A stretch of 64,000 nucleotides of DNA from positions 48,915,620-48,979,619 of the forward strand of contig NC_034411.1 of assembly GCF_002078875.1 (NCBI RefSeq). Reading direction: 5' to 3'. This document shows, piece after piece, positions 37,431-46,700 of the stretch. Position numbers and translations under genes: made by a program. The DNA comes from Numida meleagris. Lineage: Eukaryota > Chordata > Aves > Galliformes > Numididae. Each line of letters starts with the position of its first letter. The stretch's first letter is position 1. The notes beneath the pieces were generated by a model. It was not told where the DNA came from and did not search any database. It saw only the letters and a program-made list of their open reading frames with translations.

Positions 37431-38850
37431 TCCTAAGTAATGCAGAACTGAAAGCACCGTTGTTGCTCCGACTAGATCCTGCCTAATATTTTTCTGTTAA
37501 ATCAGATTCTGGCAAGTTTCCTTCAGTCTGGATGTATTCAAGCACTGTGTTTTGCGGACTTAGGTTGTAACTAAGTTACAATATATGAAAATCCCAGTTC
37601 AAATATTTTAGCCTGAGGTTGTTTTCACAAAGTGTAAAGAAGCACATCTAGTAGATATTTCAAGGTATATATTGGATTTAATTTTTGTTACAGTACAGTA
37701 CCTGAAAGTAGCTTTTCCACTTAAGTGTTAAGTTCAGCTACTATGTATTTCACTTGAAACACTTTGCAACAGGTAAAGTTTTGAAAAATACACTGTATTT
37801 CTACTCAACTATGTATAGTAACATTTGTTAAATCATCATCAAAGGATTGTCACTTTTTTTTCTTCTCCTCCTCTGAGCATTATATTCCCAGTCTTGGATT
37901 CAACGTGTTTAATCTGACTTTAATGCATGGTGCTCCTGCACAGGTGACATCCTTGCCTTAAGTTCAAGTTTATGAAGAGCTGCAAAATCATTGCATATAA
38001 GGCATTCTATATGTGAAGGGGATTATATGAATATTTTTGATACTTTTGTTTCTGAGTATAAAGCTAAGATTTTAACTAGTAAGTAAGCCTAAACTCTCTC
38101 TATGTGATCTTGATTGTAAGTGCTCATTGATCTTTCTTCCAAATCTGGACTTAGATTCTGGTGTCCACAGCAATAATTCTTGTCAATATAGGTAATACAT
38201 ACTGGATGTAGTTCACTGGCAGAAAAGTGGGGATTTTTGGTTTAAAGTAATGTAAAGGTATTTTTTAGCTCATGAAAATATATGGACTTTCTGATGGAAA
38301 AAGCTAATTATAAATCTGTGTCTATTGGACTAGAAGTTTCTAAAGCCTGCAAGGGCTGCAGTGGTTGTTCCAGCCTGTTGTATGTAGTAATGAATCTTTG
38401 GAATGTAAAGGCCTGCATTGCATAAGTGTTGCATCCACTGTATCATACTTCCTTTCAGAAATAGATTTAGTCTTTAAAGTAAAAACTTACTCTGGAGAAT
38501 CAAGTGTGATAGAGAGAAATTAATTATGTTGTGAATTCAGACATTTCTCTACAAACATGTCTAGCTACAAACATGTTTAGTTTCTGACAGTAAACCTTGA
38601 CCAAAGAGATGGTTGTTGCTCTCGGAGAGGTGCTTTTGAATATTGTAAATTGAATGGCTACTGTCTCATCAATAGATTGAATGCTGTTAGACACCCAAAT
38701 AAAACAAAAGTTACCTTTATTTATTTTCACAAGAAATCCACTTGGAACAGCCTATTCTACCCTCGCAGTTAATGCAGATGTTAGGAATTCCTTTCTACTG
38801 ACATGGAAGAATGGGTAATCCAGGTCAGTCGGTACCTGGTAATTAATGCA

Positions 38851-38886
38851 CATTCTTTCTTTTTTCTCTTTTTTGCTTAGGTAAGA
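38851..38886 (+). promoter_or_regulatory. Recursive-splice-site motif (polypyrimidine TTAG|GTAAGA)
   Basis: Seen: a long pyrimidine tract (CATTCTTTCTTTTTTCTCTT then TTTTGCTTAG, ending at 38880) is directly abutted by the donor GTAAGA (38881-38886). This zero-length-exon arrangement defines recursive splice sites. Vertebrate examples lie in very long introns of neuronal and adhesion genes and are usually followed by a short cryptic exon. Possible donors for that exon, CAG|GTCCAA at about 38925 and CAG|GTTGCA at about 38963, are weak. It lies on the same strand as the exon candidates. Inference: the window sits in a long plus-strand intron. Confidence 0.5.
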
Positions 38887-39067
38887 AAAGGGGGCATGGC
38901 AGTCCTTTGTTTAAAGCTCTTAGCAGGTCCAAAGTGATTTTGAAGGCTATGAATGGAGTTCAGGTTGCAGATTAAACTCATGCAAAACTACTAAATAAAA
39001 GAGGCCGTTTTGTGTAAGAAACTTAAATCCAGAGTTGTTTTGTTGTTGTTTGTTAGTTTCTGTGTGA

Positions 39068-39104
39068 TTTTTTCCCTTCCCCCCCCCCCCCCCCCCCCTT
39101 TCTC

Positions 39105-39136
<32 letters not shown>

Positions 39137-39174
39137 CCCCCCCCCCCCCCCCCCCCCACTCTTTCTCTCTTTTT
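39068..39174 (+). repeat. Long homopyrimidine tract (C20 ... T27 C21)
   Basis: Seen: an uninterrupted pyrimidine run from 39068 to 39157 with C20 (39079-39098), a CT spacer, T27 (39110-39136) and C21 (39137-39157). It continues as CT-rich sequence after one A. The other strand has G20 and G21 runs. Such tracts can form triplex (H-DNA) or G-quadruplex structures. Exact run lengths may be sequencing-limited. Confidence 0.92.
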
Positions 39175-39747
39175 ATTTTTTGCTCTGTACTTTACAAACA
39201 ATGTCTTACATTAAAATAGCCATCACTCAGGATGCTTGAAGGGGTTAAGGGAAAGCAAGATACACAAAAGTTACTTTGAGCTCAATTTATTACCTTGACC
39301 TTTGGATACTATTGATATAGCAGTCGTCTATGATCACGGGTATTTTAGCAAATTTATAGTCTGAAACAGAGTGTCCAGATAGGAAATGATCCTGTAATTA
39401 GGATAAACAGTGCTGAATCTGATGACTTAAAGACACTTCCGTACTTAAATCACAGTTGTAGCTGCTAGTCTCTCCTACCTTGAGGTCTTTTCTCAATATT
39501 TTGGCAAAGTACTTTAAAACCCGGATAATCAGATTGGCTGAGTGTTAGAAGGAGAGCAGAATTCGGTGTTTCTGGTTTCCTTTCTGTGGCACCTCACAAA
39601 AGAAATGCCTCAGAGGTGAGAGGTACTGATTCAGTAGACTGGGAGGAGGATATACTGCTTTGAATAGATATATGACTTTCTTTCTTTGTATATGTTTTGT
39701 TGAAAATATCATTAACAATGAAAGGGAGGGTTTGGGGGTGTTTTTGG

Positions 39748-39773
39748 TTTTTTTTTTTTTTTTTTTTTTTTTT
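39748..39773 (+). repeat. T26 homopolymer
   Basis: Twenty-six T between TTTTTGG and GGTATAC. Confidence 0.9.
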
Positions 39774-39934
39774 GGTATACATCCCACTGAAATCTAAATA
39801 CCAAACAAATCTCAAAAAAAGCTCAGGTATTTAATTTGAGATGCTTAGGTCGTATTTAGAAGAAAAAAAATCTGTAGCCTACTTGTTAAACAGATAGGAA
39901 ATATGTGCCCAGTTCTTGTGTGTGATCTAGCCTA

Positions 39935-39960
39935 GAATAATAATAACAATAATAATAATT
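39935..39960 (+). repeat. (AAT)n microsatellite
   Basis: Interrupted AATAATAATAACAATAATAA repeat. Confidence 0.8.
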
Positions 39961-40098
39961 ACTACTATTTTTAATTTGCATGAGAATTTTATGAAGCTCA
40001 TTCAAAAGTGAAGTGGATTTTTCTAGTGGAATTTTGAAAGTTAGACTCACAAGACATCAGTGAACTAATTCCTAAAAGTCATATAAGATAACTCACTT

Positions 40099-40120
40099 AA
40101 AAAAAACAAAAAACAAAAAA
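40099..40120 (+). repeat. A-rich low-complexity stretch
   Basis: A8CA6CA6-like run (40099-40120), about 10 bp outside the LTR boundary. Confidence 0.8.
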
Positions 40121-40131
40121 CACAGAAAACC

Positions 40132-40682
40132 TACCACGGTTTACATGGTAAGCATGTCAACGGTTTACGGGCGTTAGGCCCGATTCCGTGACAAAGGGGA
40201 CGGGGGACCCAAGGGCCCACGTCCCGGGAAAAGGGGAAAGGGGAAAAGGGTAGGGAGATGGCCCTGAGAGCAAAGAACAGCGGCAACAATCTGAGGAGAA
40301 ACAAACTAATTTACTAAATAAAATATCGGAATGCAAAACAACACACTATAATACAATATAATTACAATTTAAGCTGATAAATCCAACACAGAGAGAGAGA
40401 ATGTCCCAAAGTCAAGGTAGGCCTTACTCTACTACCGACGATAAGACGGCTGGAGAGCGAGGTGCTGCCAAGACGAGAGACGGCGGAAAAAGGGACGAGG
40501 TCTCGTGATCTGCAAGTTTTTATACTGCGAGCTTTTATCTTTTCCCTCCGGCTGGAAATGGTAACAGAGGAGCAAAGTACCGTGGGGACTGTAGTAGTCC
40601 TTCTCTTCTGAGGACTAGGTATGTCCACTACATGATGTTATGATGTGGAATACCAATAACCGAAAATCACAAAACCATGACA
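40132..40682 (-). mobile_element. Solo LTR of an avian endogenous retrovirus
   Basis: Seen: about 550 bp of CpG-rich DNA with sharp edges. On the minus strand it begins TGTCATGGTTTTGTGATTTT (at 40682) and ends near AAACCGTGGTA (40132). The ends form an imperfect inverted terminus (TGTCATGGTTT against TACCACGGTTT), with the differences explained mostly by transitions. A TATAAAA box lies on the minus strand at 40518-40524, about 160 bp in, as expected of a U3 promoter. No gag, pol or env lies beside it, so it is a solo LTR, presumably left by recombination between two LTRs. No clear target-site duplication was found. The TGTCATGGTT start resembles avian ERVL-type LTRs (from memory, not searched). 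The 88-codon frame inside it is not a gene. Confidence 0.87.
40518..40524 (-). promoter_or_regulatory. LTR TATA box
   Basis: Minus-strand TATAAAA in the context GCAGTATAAAAACTTGC within the LTR. It would drive transcription leftward, antisense to the proposed host gene. Confidence 0.65.
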
Positions 40683-40867
40683 AGTATTATCTGCTTTTTC
40701 AAATTACTGAAGTGTGTTTTGGCATAATACATCTATTAATGTTGCACATATGACAGTGATTGAATAATATATTAGAATAATAGCTCATAAATTTGCTTGT
40801 TGACTCAGTCCTAATTATGAGTTACATTGCTAGAAGTTCCCAGAGTAGACTATTCTTGTTTGAGGGC
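40683..40867. other. Spacer between LTR and CR1
   Basis: AT-rich unique-looking DNA, nothing recognised. Confidence 0.5.
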
Positions 40868-41316
40868 CATGAAGGTGATTAGAGGTCTAGAGCACCTCTC
40901 CTGCGAAGAAAGATTGAGGGACCCAGCATTTCTTTAGCTCTGAGAAAAGAAGGTCCAGGGAAAAACCTCACTGTGGCCTTTCCAGTATTTGAGGGGAGCT
41001 TATAAACAAGAGAGAGACAAGTTTTTTACGTAGGCAGTGATAGGATAAGGGGGAATGGCTTTAAACTGAAGAAAAACTAAAGAGGGGAGATTTAGGTTAG
41101 ATGTTAGGAAGAAATTCTGTACTCAGAGGGTGATGAGGCACTGGCACAGGTTGCCTGGAGAAGCTGTGTGTGCCCCATCCCTGGAGGCGTTCAAGGCCAG
41201 GTTGGATGGGGCCCTGGGCAGCCTGAACTGGTGGGTGGCAGCCCTGCCCATGGCAGGAGATTGGGACTGGAGGATCTTCAGGGTCCCTTTCAACCCAAAA
41301 CATTCTATAATTCTCT
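40868..41316 (+). mobile_element. CR1 LINE, 5'-truncated 3' end
   Basis: Seen: the longest CR1 copy here (about 450 bp). It starts near GAGCACCTCTCCTGCGAAGA. It continues through GGGGGAATGGCTTTAAACTG and AGGAAGAAATTCTGTACTCA to the tail AACATTCTATAATTCTC. It covers the end of ORF2. The plus frame at 41130-41321 reads RHWHRLPGEAVCAPSLEAFK, the CR1 C-terminal pattern, but the rest of ORF2 is missing or disrupted. Confidence 0.95.
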
Positions 41317-42056
41317 TCTAGGTATTTGTTATACTTAAAACTTTTACTTCTTTCCACCCACTTCCCTCTATTAAAAATATATATATATATTAGTCAAGCT
41401 ATATTTATTGTAAATGGTGGCAGTATCTCTGCATCTCTGTCTTGTTTTTCTGCAAGAGTTTGACACTTTCTTTTGTGACTTTAGGTTGCAGACCGAATTG
41501 TAATGTAAAATGCCAAGGTCGCTTTTTATTATTATTGGATACTGACATCAGAATACTGTTTAAATAGTGTGGCACAACAAATGTAGTATTTGATGTGCTG
41601 CCTGACATATACAGTGATTTGCCAGCTTTATTTACCACTGTGTTTAGTTCTGCAATCAGAATTGATGCAATGATTTTGGTTAAATGTTCTTAAGAAATCA
41701 CTTTTCATTTTCTACTTAAAATGTTTCACTTCTGAAGGACTAATATAGTGCCCTGGAAGAAGAGTGACTGAAGCTAATGAGTGAACCACAAGCTCTGAGA
41801 ACAACAACAATGAAATCTGAAGGAAATTTCTCTTGAGGTGTGCACACACAAAATCTATTTGTTGTCTACCTTGGGTCAGTCTCAGCTGGACAGCAGTCTG
41901 TCCAGATCCCTGGGGTCACCATTGCTGGACTCTGTCACTCCTTACCCAAGGCTCAATCTCCATCTTAGTCATCAGGAACGTAGCTTTTTCTCTTAATTAG
42001 CCATGGGGTGGTTAAGCAACGTCAGCTAGTTGAAAACAGCCATCTGTGTGTGCTTA
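41317..42056. other. Non-coding stretch
   Basis: It holds a short (AT)n at 41377-41391. No gene recognised. Confidence 0.5.
41377..41391. repeat. (AT)n microsatellite
   Basis: AATATATATATATATTAG, short. Confidence 0.8.
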
Positions 42057-42240
42057 TAGAATCATAGAATCAGCAAGGTTTGAAAAGACCTACAAGATCA
42101 TCCAGTCCAACCATCCACTTACCACCAACAACCCCACTAAACCATATCTCTCAACACAACATCTAAATGTTTCTTGAACACCTCCAGGGGCAGTGACTCA
42201 ACCACTTCCTTGGGCAGCCCAGTCCAGCACCTAAATCCTT
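42057..42240 (-). mobile_element. CR1 LINE 3' end, divergent subfamily
   Basis: Seen: TAGAATCATAGAATCAGCAA, then GTTTGAAAAGACCTACAAGA and TCATCCAGTCCAACCATCC. An AACACCTCCAGGGGCAGTGA block and CTTGGGCAGCCCAGTCCAG follow. This is the CR1 form with the CTCCAGGG-TGACTC motif, distinct from the 8.3 and 30.5 kb copies. About 185 bp. Confidence 0.92.
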
Positions 42241-43320
42241 ATATGTAGATCATGTTCTCTTTCCAGTTTTATTTAGCTGATTTTCTAAGTCTGCGTAGAA
42301 GACTCTGACTTTAGAGGTGCTTTGTTTTGTTGTGTATATGTGTTTGATATTGGAGCCCTGCTGAAAATCATTTATAGTTCTTACATTATTGCACACTGTA
42401 TTTCCATCCTCCATTGTCCAGTAACAGGCTCCAACAGCACAACTGGATTTTGCAGAGGCTCCTGCATTTGTAAGGAGGCATCTAAGCTGGTGCTGAATCA
42501 CAGGCAGCACTGTCACTCAGAGGGCTTAGGTACTGTTTTATTCACATAAACACCACTGTCCTTGTACTATGATATGATTGTGAATAATAGCACAGAATGG
42601 TCTTCTGAAGCCCATTCAAGGTGTTCTAAGATACTTCGAGATGTTTGTATCAAGATTTTAGAGAAATGCTTTGCATTTAAATGAGATGTGGAGTAGAATG
42701 TCCTTAAAAATTTCTTGCAATATGCAATTTCTCTGCTTGAAAGAATGAAGAAAATTTTGAAATACCCTCTGTAAGCTGTGCTGTTAAGCAATCCTACTAG
42801 TAGTATATATAAAATGTAATCTTAAAGTGCTTATCACAAGGGAAACTAGTGTATATGAACTAAGTACTGCAAATTTATTGGAAAAATGTATTATGGCAAG
42901 TACTTAGGCTTAAACAATTTGAGGATTGCATAGATGTTGACATGTTGAAGGAAGGTGCTTATTTGTTTTCCTATCAAAGATGTATGATTTCATGATTCAG
43001 TTAAGCAGATAAGAAGGAACTAAGGTTCTGCATTCAGCTTCCTCTGCTTGCTTTCCTGTGATATTTCAGGAGCAAAGCCAGCAGATATAGTAATATTATT
43101 TTTAATCCAATCTGTTTAGCCATCCTTGAGCCAACTTGCCATGGAGCTTTGCTGCTGATTGTCCATGTCAGTTATGAACAAAAAATCATGCTTAGTCCCG
43201 TGAATTTGTCCAGCATTTCAATGTAGAAGCTGAATTTAAGATTAATACAGAGCTTAGTAAAGTGTTCTGCTTTCTGCACACTTAATAAGTGAATTTAACT
43301 CCTTTTCCTCCTTTGTTTAG
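42241..43320. other. Non-coding stretch
   Basis: No gene or repeat recognised. It ends in the strong acceptor used by the next entry. Confidence 0.5.
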
Positions 43321-43535
43321 CTAACTCTGTGCTAATGAAATGGAACTCATATAATCAAGCAATAAAAACATGCATTACATCTGAAATAAATGAGGGGCCG
43401 TTCCTCTTCCAGCCAGAGCAACACGATACTTCTAATGCTGTGTTATGTAAGGACAAAAATGACGGCTTTACACAGAGCGATGCGCGTGGCCTGCAGAGGG
43501 AAAATGTTTTCATTGGCTTGAGGGCCAGCCTTTGA
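43321..43535 (+). CDS. Candidate coding exon (terminal or internal), unidentified
   Basis: Seen: a very strong acceptor (CTCCTTTTCCTCCTTTGTTTAG, read to 43320) is followed by about 71 open codons to TGA at 43533-43535. It reads NSVLMKWNSYNQAIKTCITS, then EINEGPFLFQPEQHDTSNAV and a further tail ending GLRASL. The segment has clearly more CpG than its surroundings, notably GAGCGATGCGCGTGGC, which fits a constrained exon or recent insertion. The frame needs one base from the previous exon, which matches the phase-1 end of 24251-24325 (split codon GCT, Ala). If internal rather than terminal, TTAT|GTAAGG at about 43446 is the likely donor. No AATAAA was seen shortly downstream. The protein is not recognised. 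Confidence 0.4.
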
Positions 43536-43577
43536 AATCTGTGTGTGTGTATTTCCTTGCCTGTGATACTTAAACAA

Positions 43578-43731
43578 GTCCATGACTTACCTAAGGATCC
43601 TCGTAGGAACTCAAATGCATTATAGGCAGTGCATAAGCAGGAATTTCATTTTCTGTTCCTGGTTTCAAGATTGCAGAGCAGCAGGTTAAGATTGAAAAGT
43701 TCCTATGAGGATCCTTAGGTAAGTCAGGGAC
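43578..43731. repeat. Inverted repeat: 33-bp arms, 88-nt loop
   Basis: Seen: left arm 43578-43610 (GTCCATGACTTACCTAAGGA then TCCTCGTAGGAAC) and right arm 43699-43731 are reverse complements at 31 of 33 positions. Outside the arms similarity fades. The structure could be a small non-autonomous DNA-transposon fold-back, a local inverted duplication, or a hairpin in RNA. Both arms contain AG|GTAAGTC, so each strand carries a consensus-like 5' splice site. No target-site duplication was recognised. Confidence 0.88.
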
Positions 43732-46700
43732 CCTGTTCATACTGCAGGGGCTGGAAAGTGACATAGAGAAGTGGATTTGCTTGTGAAACATATGACAAAT
43801 GTATGGATTTTTGAGGAATGAGTGCTTCATTCAAAGTCCTAGGATTGTATTTACCAGTTATTTGGTACTATTGTTTGCTGCTTGTTAAAATGCTGTACTT
43901 GGCTTAGTTAATCTGTCATACAATAATTAAATAATATCTATGATTATGATCTGTGCTCTCTAAATGTCTATTATTTCTAGAGCAGAGCAAACACCAGCTC
44001 TGATTTTAAGGTGTATTATCAGTGATTTTTTTCTTTTTTAACAGTATTTGCTCAGTAGTTGGCATAGTCCTGTTTAAAAGTTTTTTCTTTTTTTGCTTAC
44101 TTGAGCATGTTCTGTCTGGCTATCATTGTTTCTATCACTCATTCATAACTGAGAAACTCAACACTGAAGTCAAACACATTAGAGTTTCAGATCCAGACAA
44201 GGTTTCTTGTCATTGTGTTTCCATCTTGCTTTGTGCAAACAGGTAGTACTTTTGTTGGCTATTCTGTACAGCAATTGCATTGAAAGCATTTGAAACCTTT
44301 TTTTTTTTTTTTTTTTTAAACAGAGTAAACATTCTGTGGTTAGGAGGACTTAATTAGTTCAGATACCTTGACTGCTGGTGTAATTCCTTATCTTGAAAGT
44401 GGTATCCACTAACAAATCCTTTATTTATGTTGAGCTTTGGAATTTCCCTTGAAATGTCTTTTTGCAATCTCTTGCCTATAAATGGGAAGTGAACAGACTT
44501 CAGGTAAAGAGTGAGGCTGCAGGTAATCAAGTTAATGATATACCGTAATGCAAATTTCTTCTCACTGGTGGCTGATTGAATGCCTGTGATTAATTTCAGA
44601 AAGTGCTAGTGTCATGCTTATTCCTGTGATGTGGTTTGTTACCCTTTGTTGTACCATTTAAGAAAAGAATCTTGTGTTTACGCATGGAAAGACTGAATTT
44701 GTTAATCAGATGTCTAAGTCTATGTTTTCAGTGCTAAAAAGAAGGGAATTGTTAAACCACAATGGCTGCGATAGCAATCTCAGTGTGAAATCCTAGTGGG
44801 CAGATAGATTATTTTTTCCTCTAAAGCAAGCTGAGATCACTGTGTATTCTCTATTTCAGCTTGAACAAAACAGTAGCTTATTTCCTTTTTACGATGATGG
44901 AACTAACTCAACTTTATTCTCTTGCAGAAGGAGATATCATTATATTTTGGTTCTGGTAAATTCTTAGCCCCATTGTAAAATGTTCTTTCTTGTTACAAGA
45001 ATAAAGGTAATCTTAGAGAATCCTGATAGAGTGTCTGAAAAAGAAAATCTGTAAAACCATTACGTTCTATTTCTCAGGTTTCTGGTTTTATAATATATGA
45101 TTGCACTGACAACTGGTTAATTTGAGAGTGTTGTGTCAGAGGAAAAGGAATATGTCAAAAGTTGCTGCTTTCTTCTCTTCATATTGTGAGTTTTAAAGCT
45201 CGTGTGTGTTGGACCAGTGTAACTGAAGTACCCCTTAACAACTCCATCTGCTGTTCTGCTGAGGTCTGACTTCTCACACTGGAGGTGAGTCTTTGGCCTT
45301 GTCATCAGGTTAAAGTAATGAAAGTCAGGAGCAGAACTGAAAATGTGAGGTGTGCAGTAATGTGGCAGAGAGAGTGAAGAACCAGGTGAGATTATGCTGG
45401 AGGAGTCCATGTAGTGTTCTGTGCATTCAGTGGTCATGGTGTCACGATGTCGTACAAACCCTTGTCTCAGTGACCCAAACATACAGAAATCATTTTTTTC
45501 CCCCTGCAAATATCAAAGATGGAATTTCCCTATAACTTTTGTATTGCACCTTTTTCTCCCACTGCTACTGCCATAGCTGGGAATTCAGTCATACTTGGTG
45601 TCATGAAAGGAAACGGGGAAAACCAGTGTCCCAGACCAAACCCTAATAACATGTATCAAGGATGTTTTTACAAGTGGTTATCCTATAGCGGAGGATGTTC
45701 AGGGACATTCAGCCCTGATGTGCACGGTAATACTAGTGTGCAAGTAGACAAAAGAACAACCATAAAGCTTCACTGATGGATAGTAGAGCTTGACCAGAGA
45801 CAGACTGTCAAGAAACTCTGCGTTCACATTAAGTGTGTGCAGAAAAAGAAAGATGATCAGATCCAATCTGTCAGTTTAGCTCATTTTAAGCAATGACATG
45901 CATTTGTGTAAGAATTAGGGATCAGCTTACCTCAGATGTTTCCAGACAGTGATTGCCTAGGCTACAGCTGGCAGAGGAGTGGAAGTCCAATGTGACTTTA
46001 AACCTGATGAAAGCAAGTGTTCATGAATGTTATTTCTGCAGTGAGTTTAACTTGTAATGGCAATAGAGTGTGTGCCTGCACAGTTGCATGTAACTCAGTA
46101 TTTTGGGTGGACTTGTTCAGGTCAAAGGGAGAACTTAAGCAATCAACTTTTTTTTTTTTTCATGGTACCAATGCACAGTTCTGAATTTAATGCTGATCCT
46201 GCTGTAAGACTTGAAATGAGAAAAATGAACCAACTCCAGGGGAAAATCAGAAATTTGATAATTTTCAGTACTCAGTCTCTTGTGGAATGGAGTCTCAGAG
46301 ATCTTTGTTTTTTATCAGAAAAAGAGTCATAACCTTGTCAGGCATTCCCTCCCTTCCTCATCACTCCCCAAAGGTACAGTACTCTTAATTGCTTTTGGCA
46401 GAGAAAAGCTATGAGGAAGTTGGGGAATATGTTTTATTTTATGGTATTGCCAGTAGTCAGAACAAGTTCTTAACCTAAAATTACGAAGATGCGGTTTAGA
46501 AGGGTGTATCTACTGCAGTTTTTATTTCAATTCCTTTAGCTTGTACAGCGCAAACAGTGATAGATACATAATTAACATGAAGAAATTGAAATTTTTGTAA
46601 ATGCTTAAAACTACTTACCTGCCTGTTTCTTTCCAAACTCAGTGAGCTTCTCTGGGCATTACCCTAATGCAGTGTAATAGCACTGACTGCGCATGTATTC

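Larger units (their letters stand above)
34311..38840. other. Long non-coding stretch, probable intron
   Basis: No supported gene. It holds simple repeats: AT-rich 35846-35870, T-rich runs near 35920-35932 and 36652-36666, G16 at 37183-37198, and CAA-rich 37387-37430. The 119-codon open frame at 36529-36888 is driven by T-rich sequence (Phe-rich) and is unlikely to be coding. Confidence 0.5.
38887..40131. other. Non-coding stretch rich in homopolymers
   Basis: No gene. It holds the C/T tract at 39068-39174, poly-T at 39748-39773, an AAT repeat at 39935-39960 and an A-rich stretch at 40099-40120 next to the LTR. Pro-, Gly- and Lys-rich open frames across the tracts are artefacts of homopolymers. 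Confidence 0.6.

Noticed and set aside
38947..39219. Gly/Lys-rich and Pro/Phe-rich open frames
   Set aside because: Produced by the C/T homopolymer tract, not coding.
40362..40628. 88-codon minus-strand frame inside the LTR
   Set aside because: It overlaps the U3 and TATA region of a solo LTR; chance frame.
43711..43726. AG|GTAAGTC as a recursive splice site
   Set aside because: The upstream sequence is not a pyrimidine tract. It belongs to the inverted-repeat arm.
45117..45509. 130-codon minus-strand open frame
   Set aside because: No splice support and no recognisable motif.
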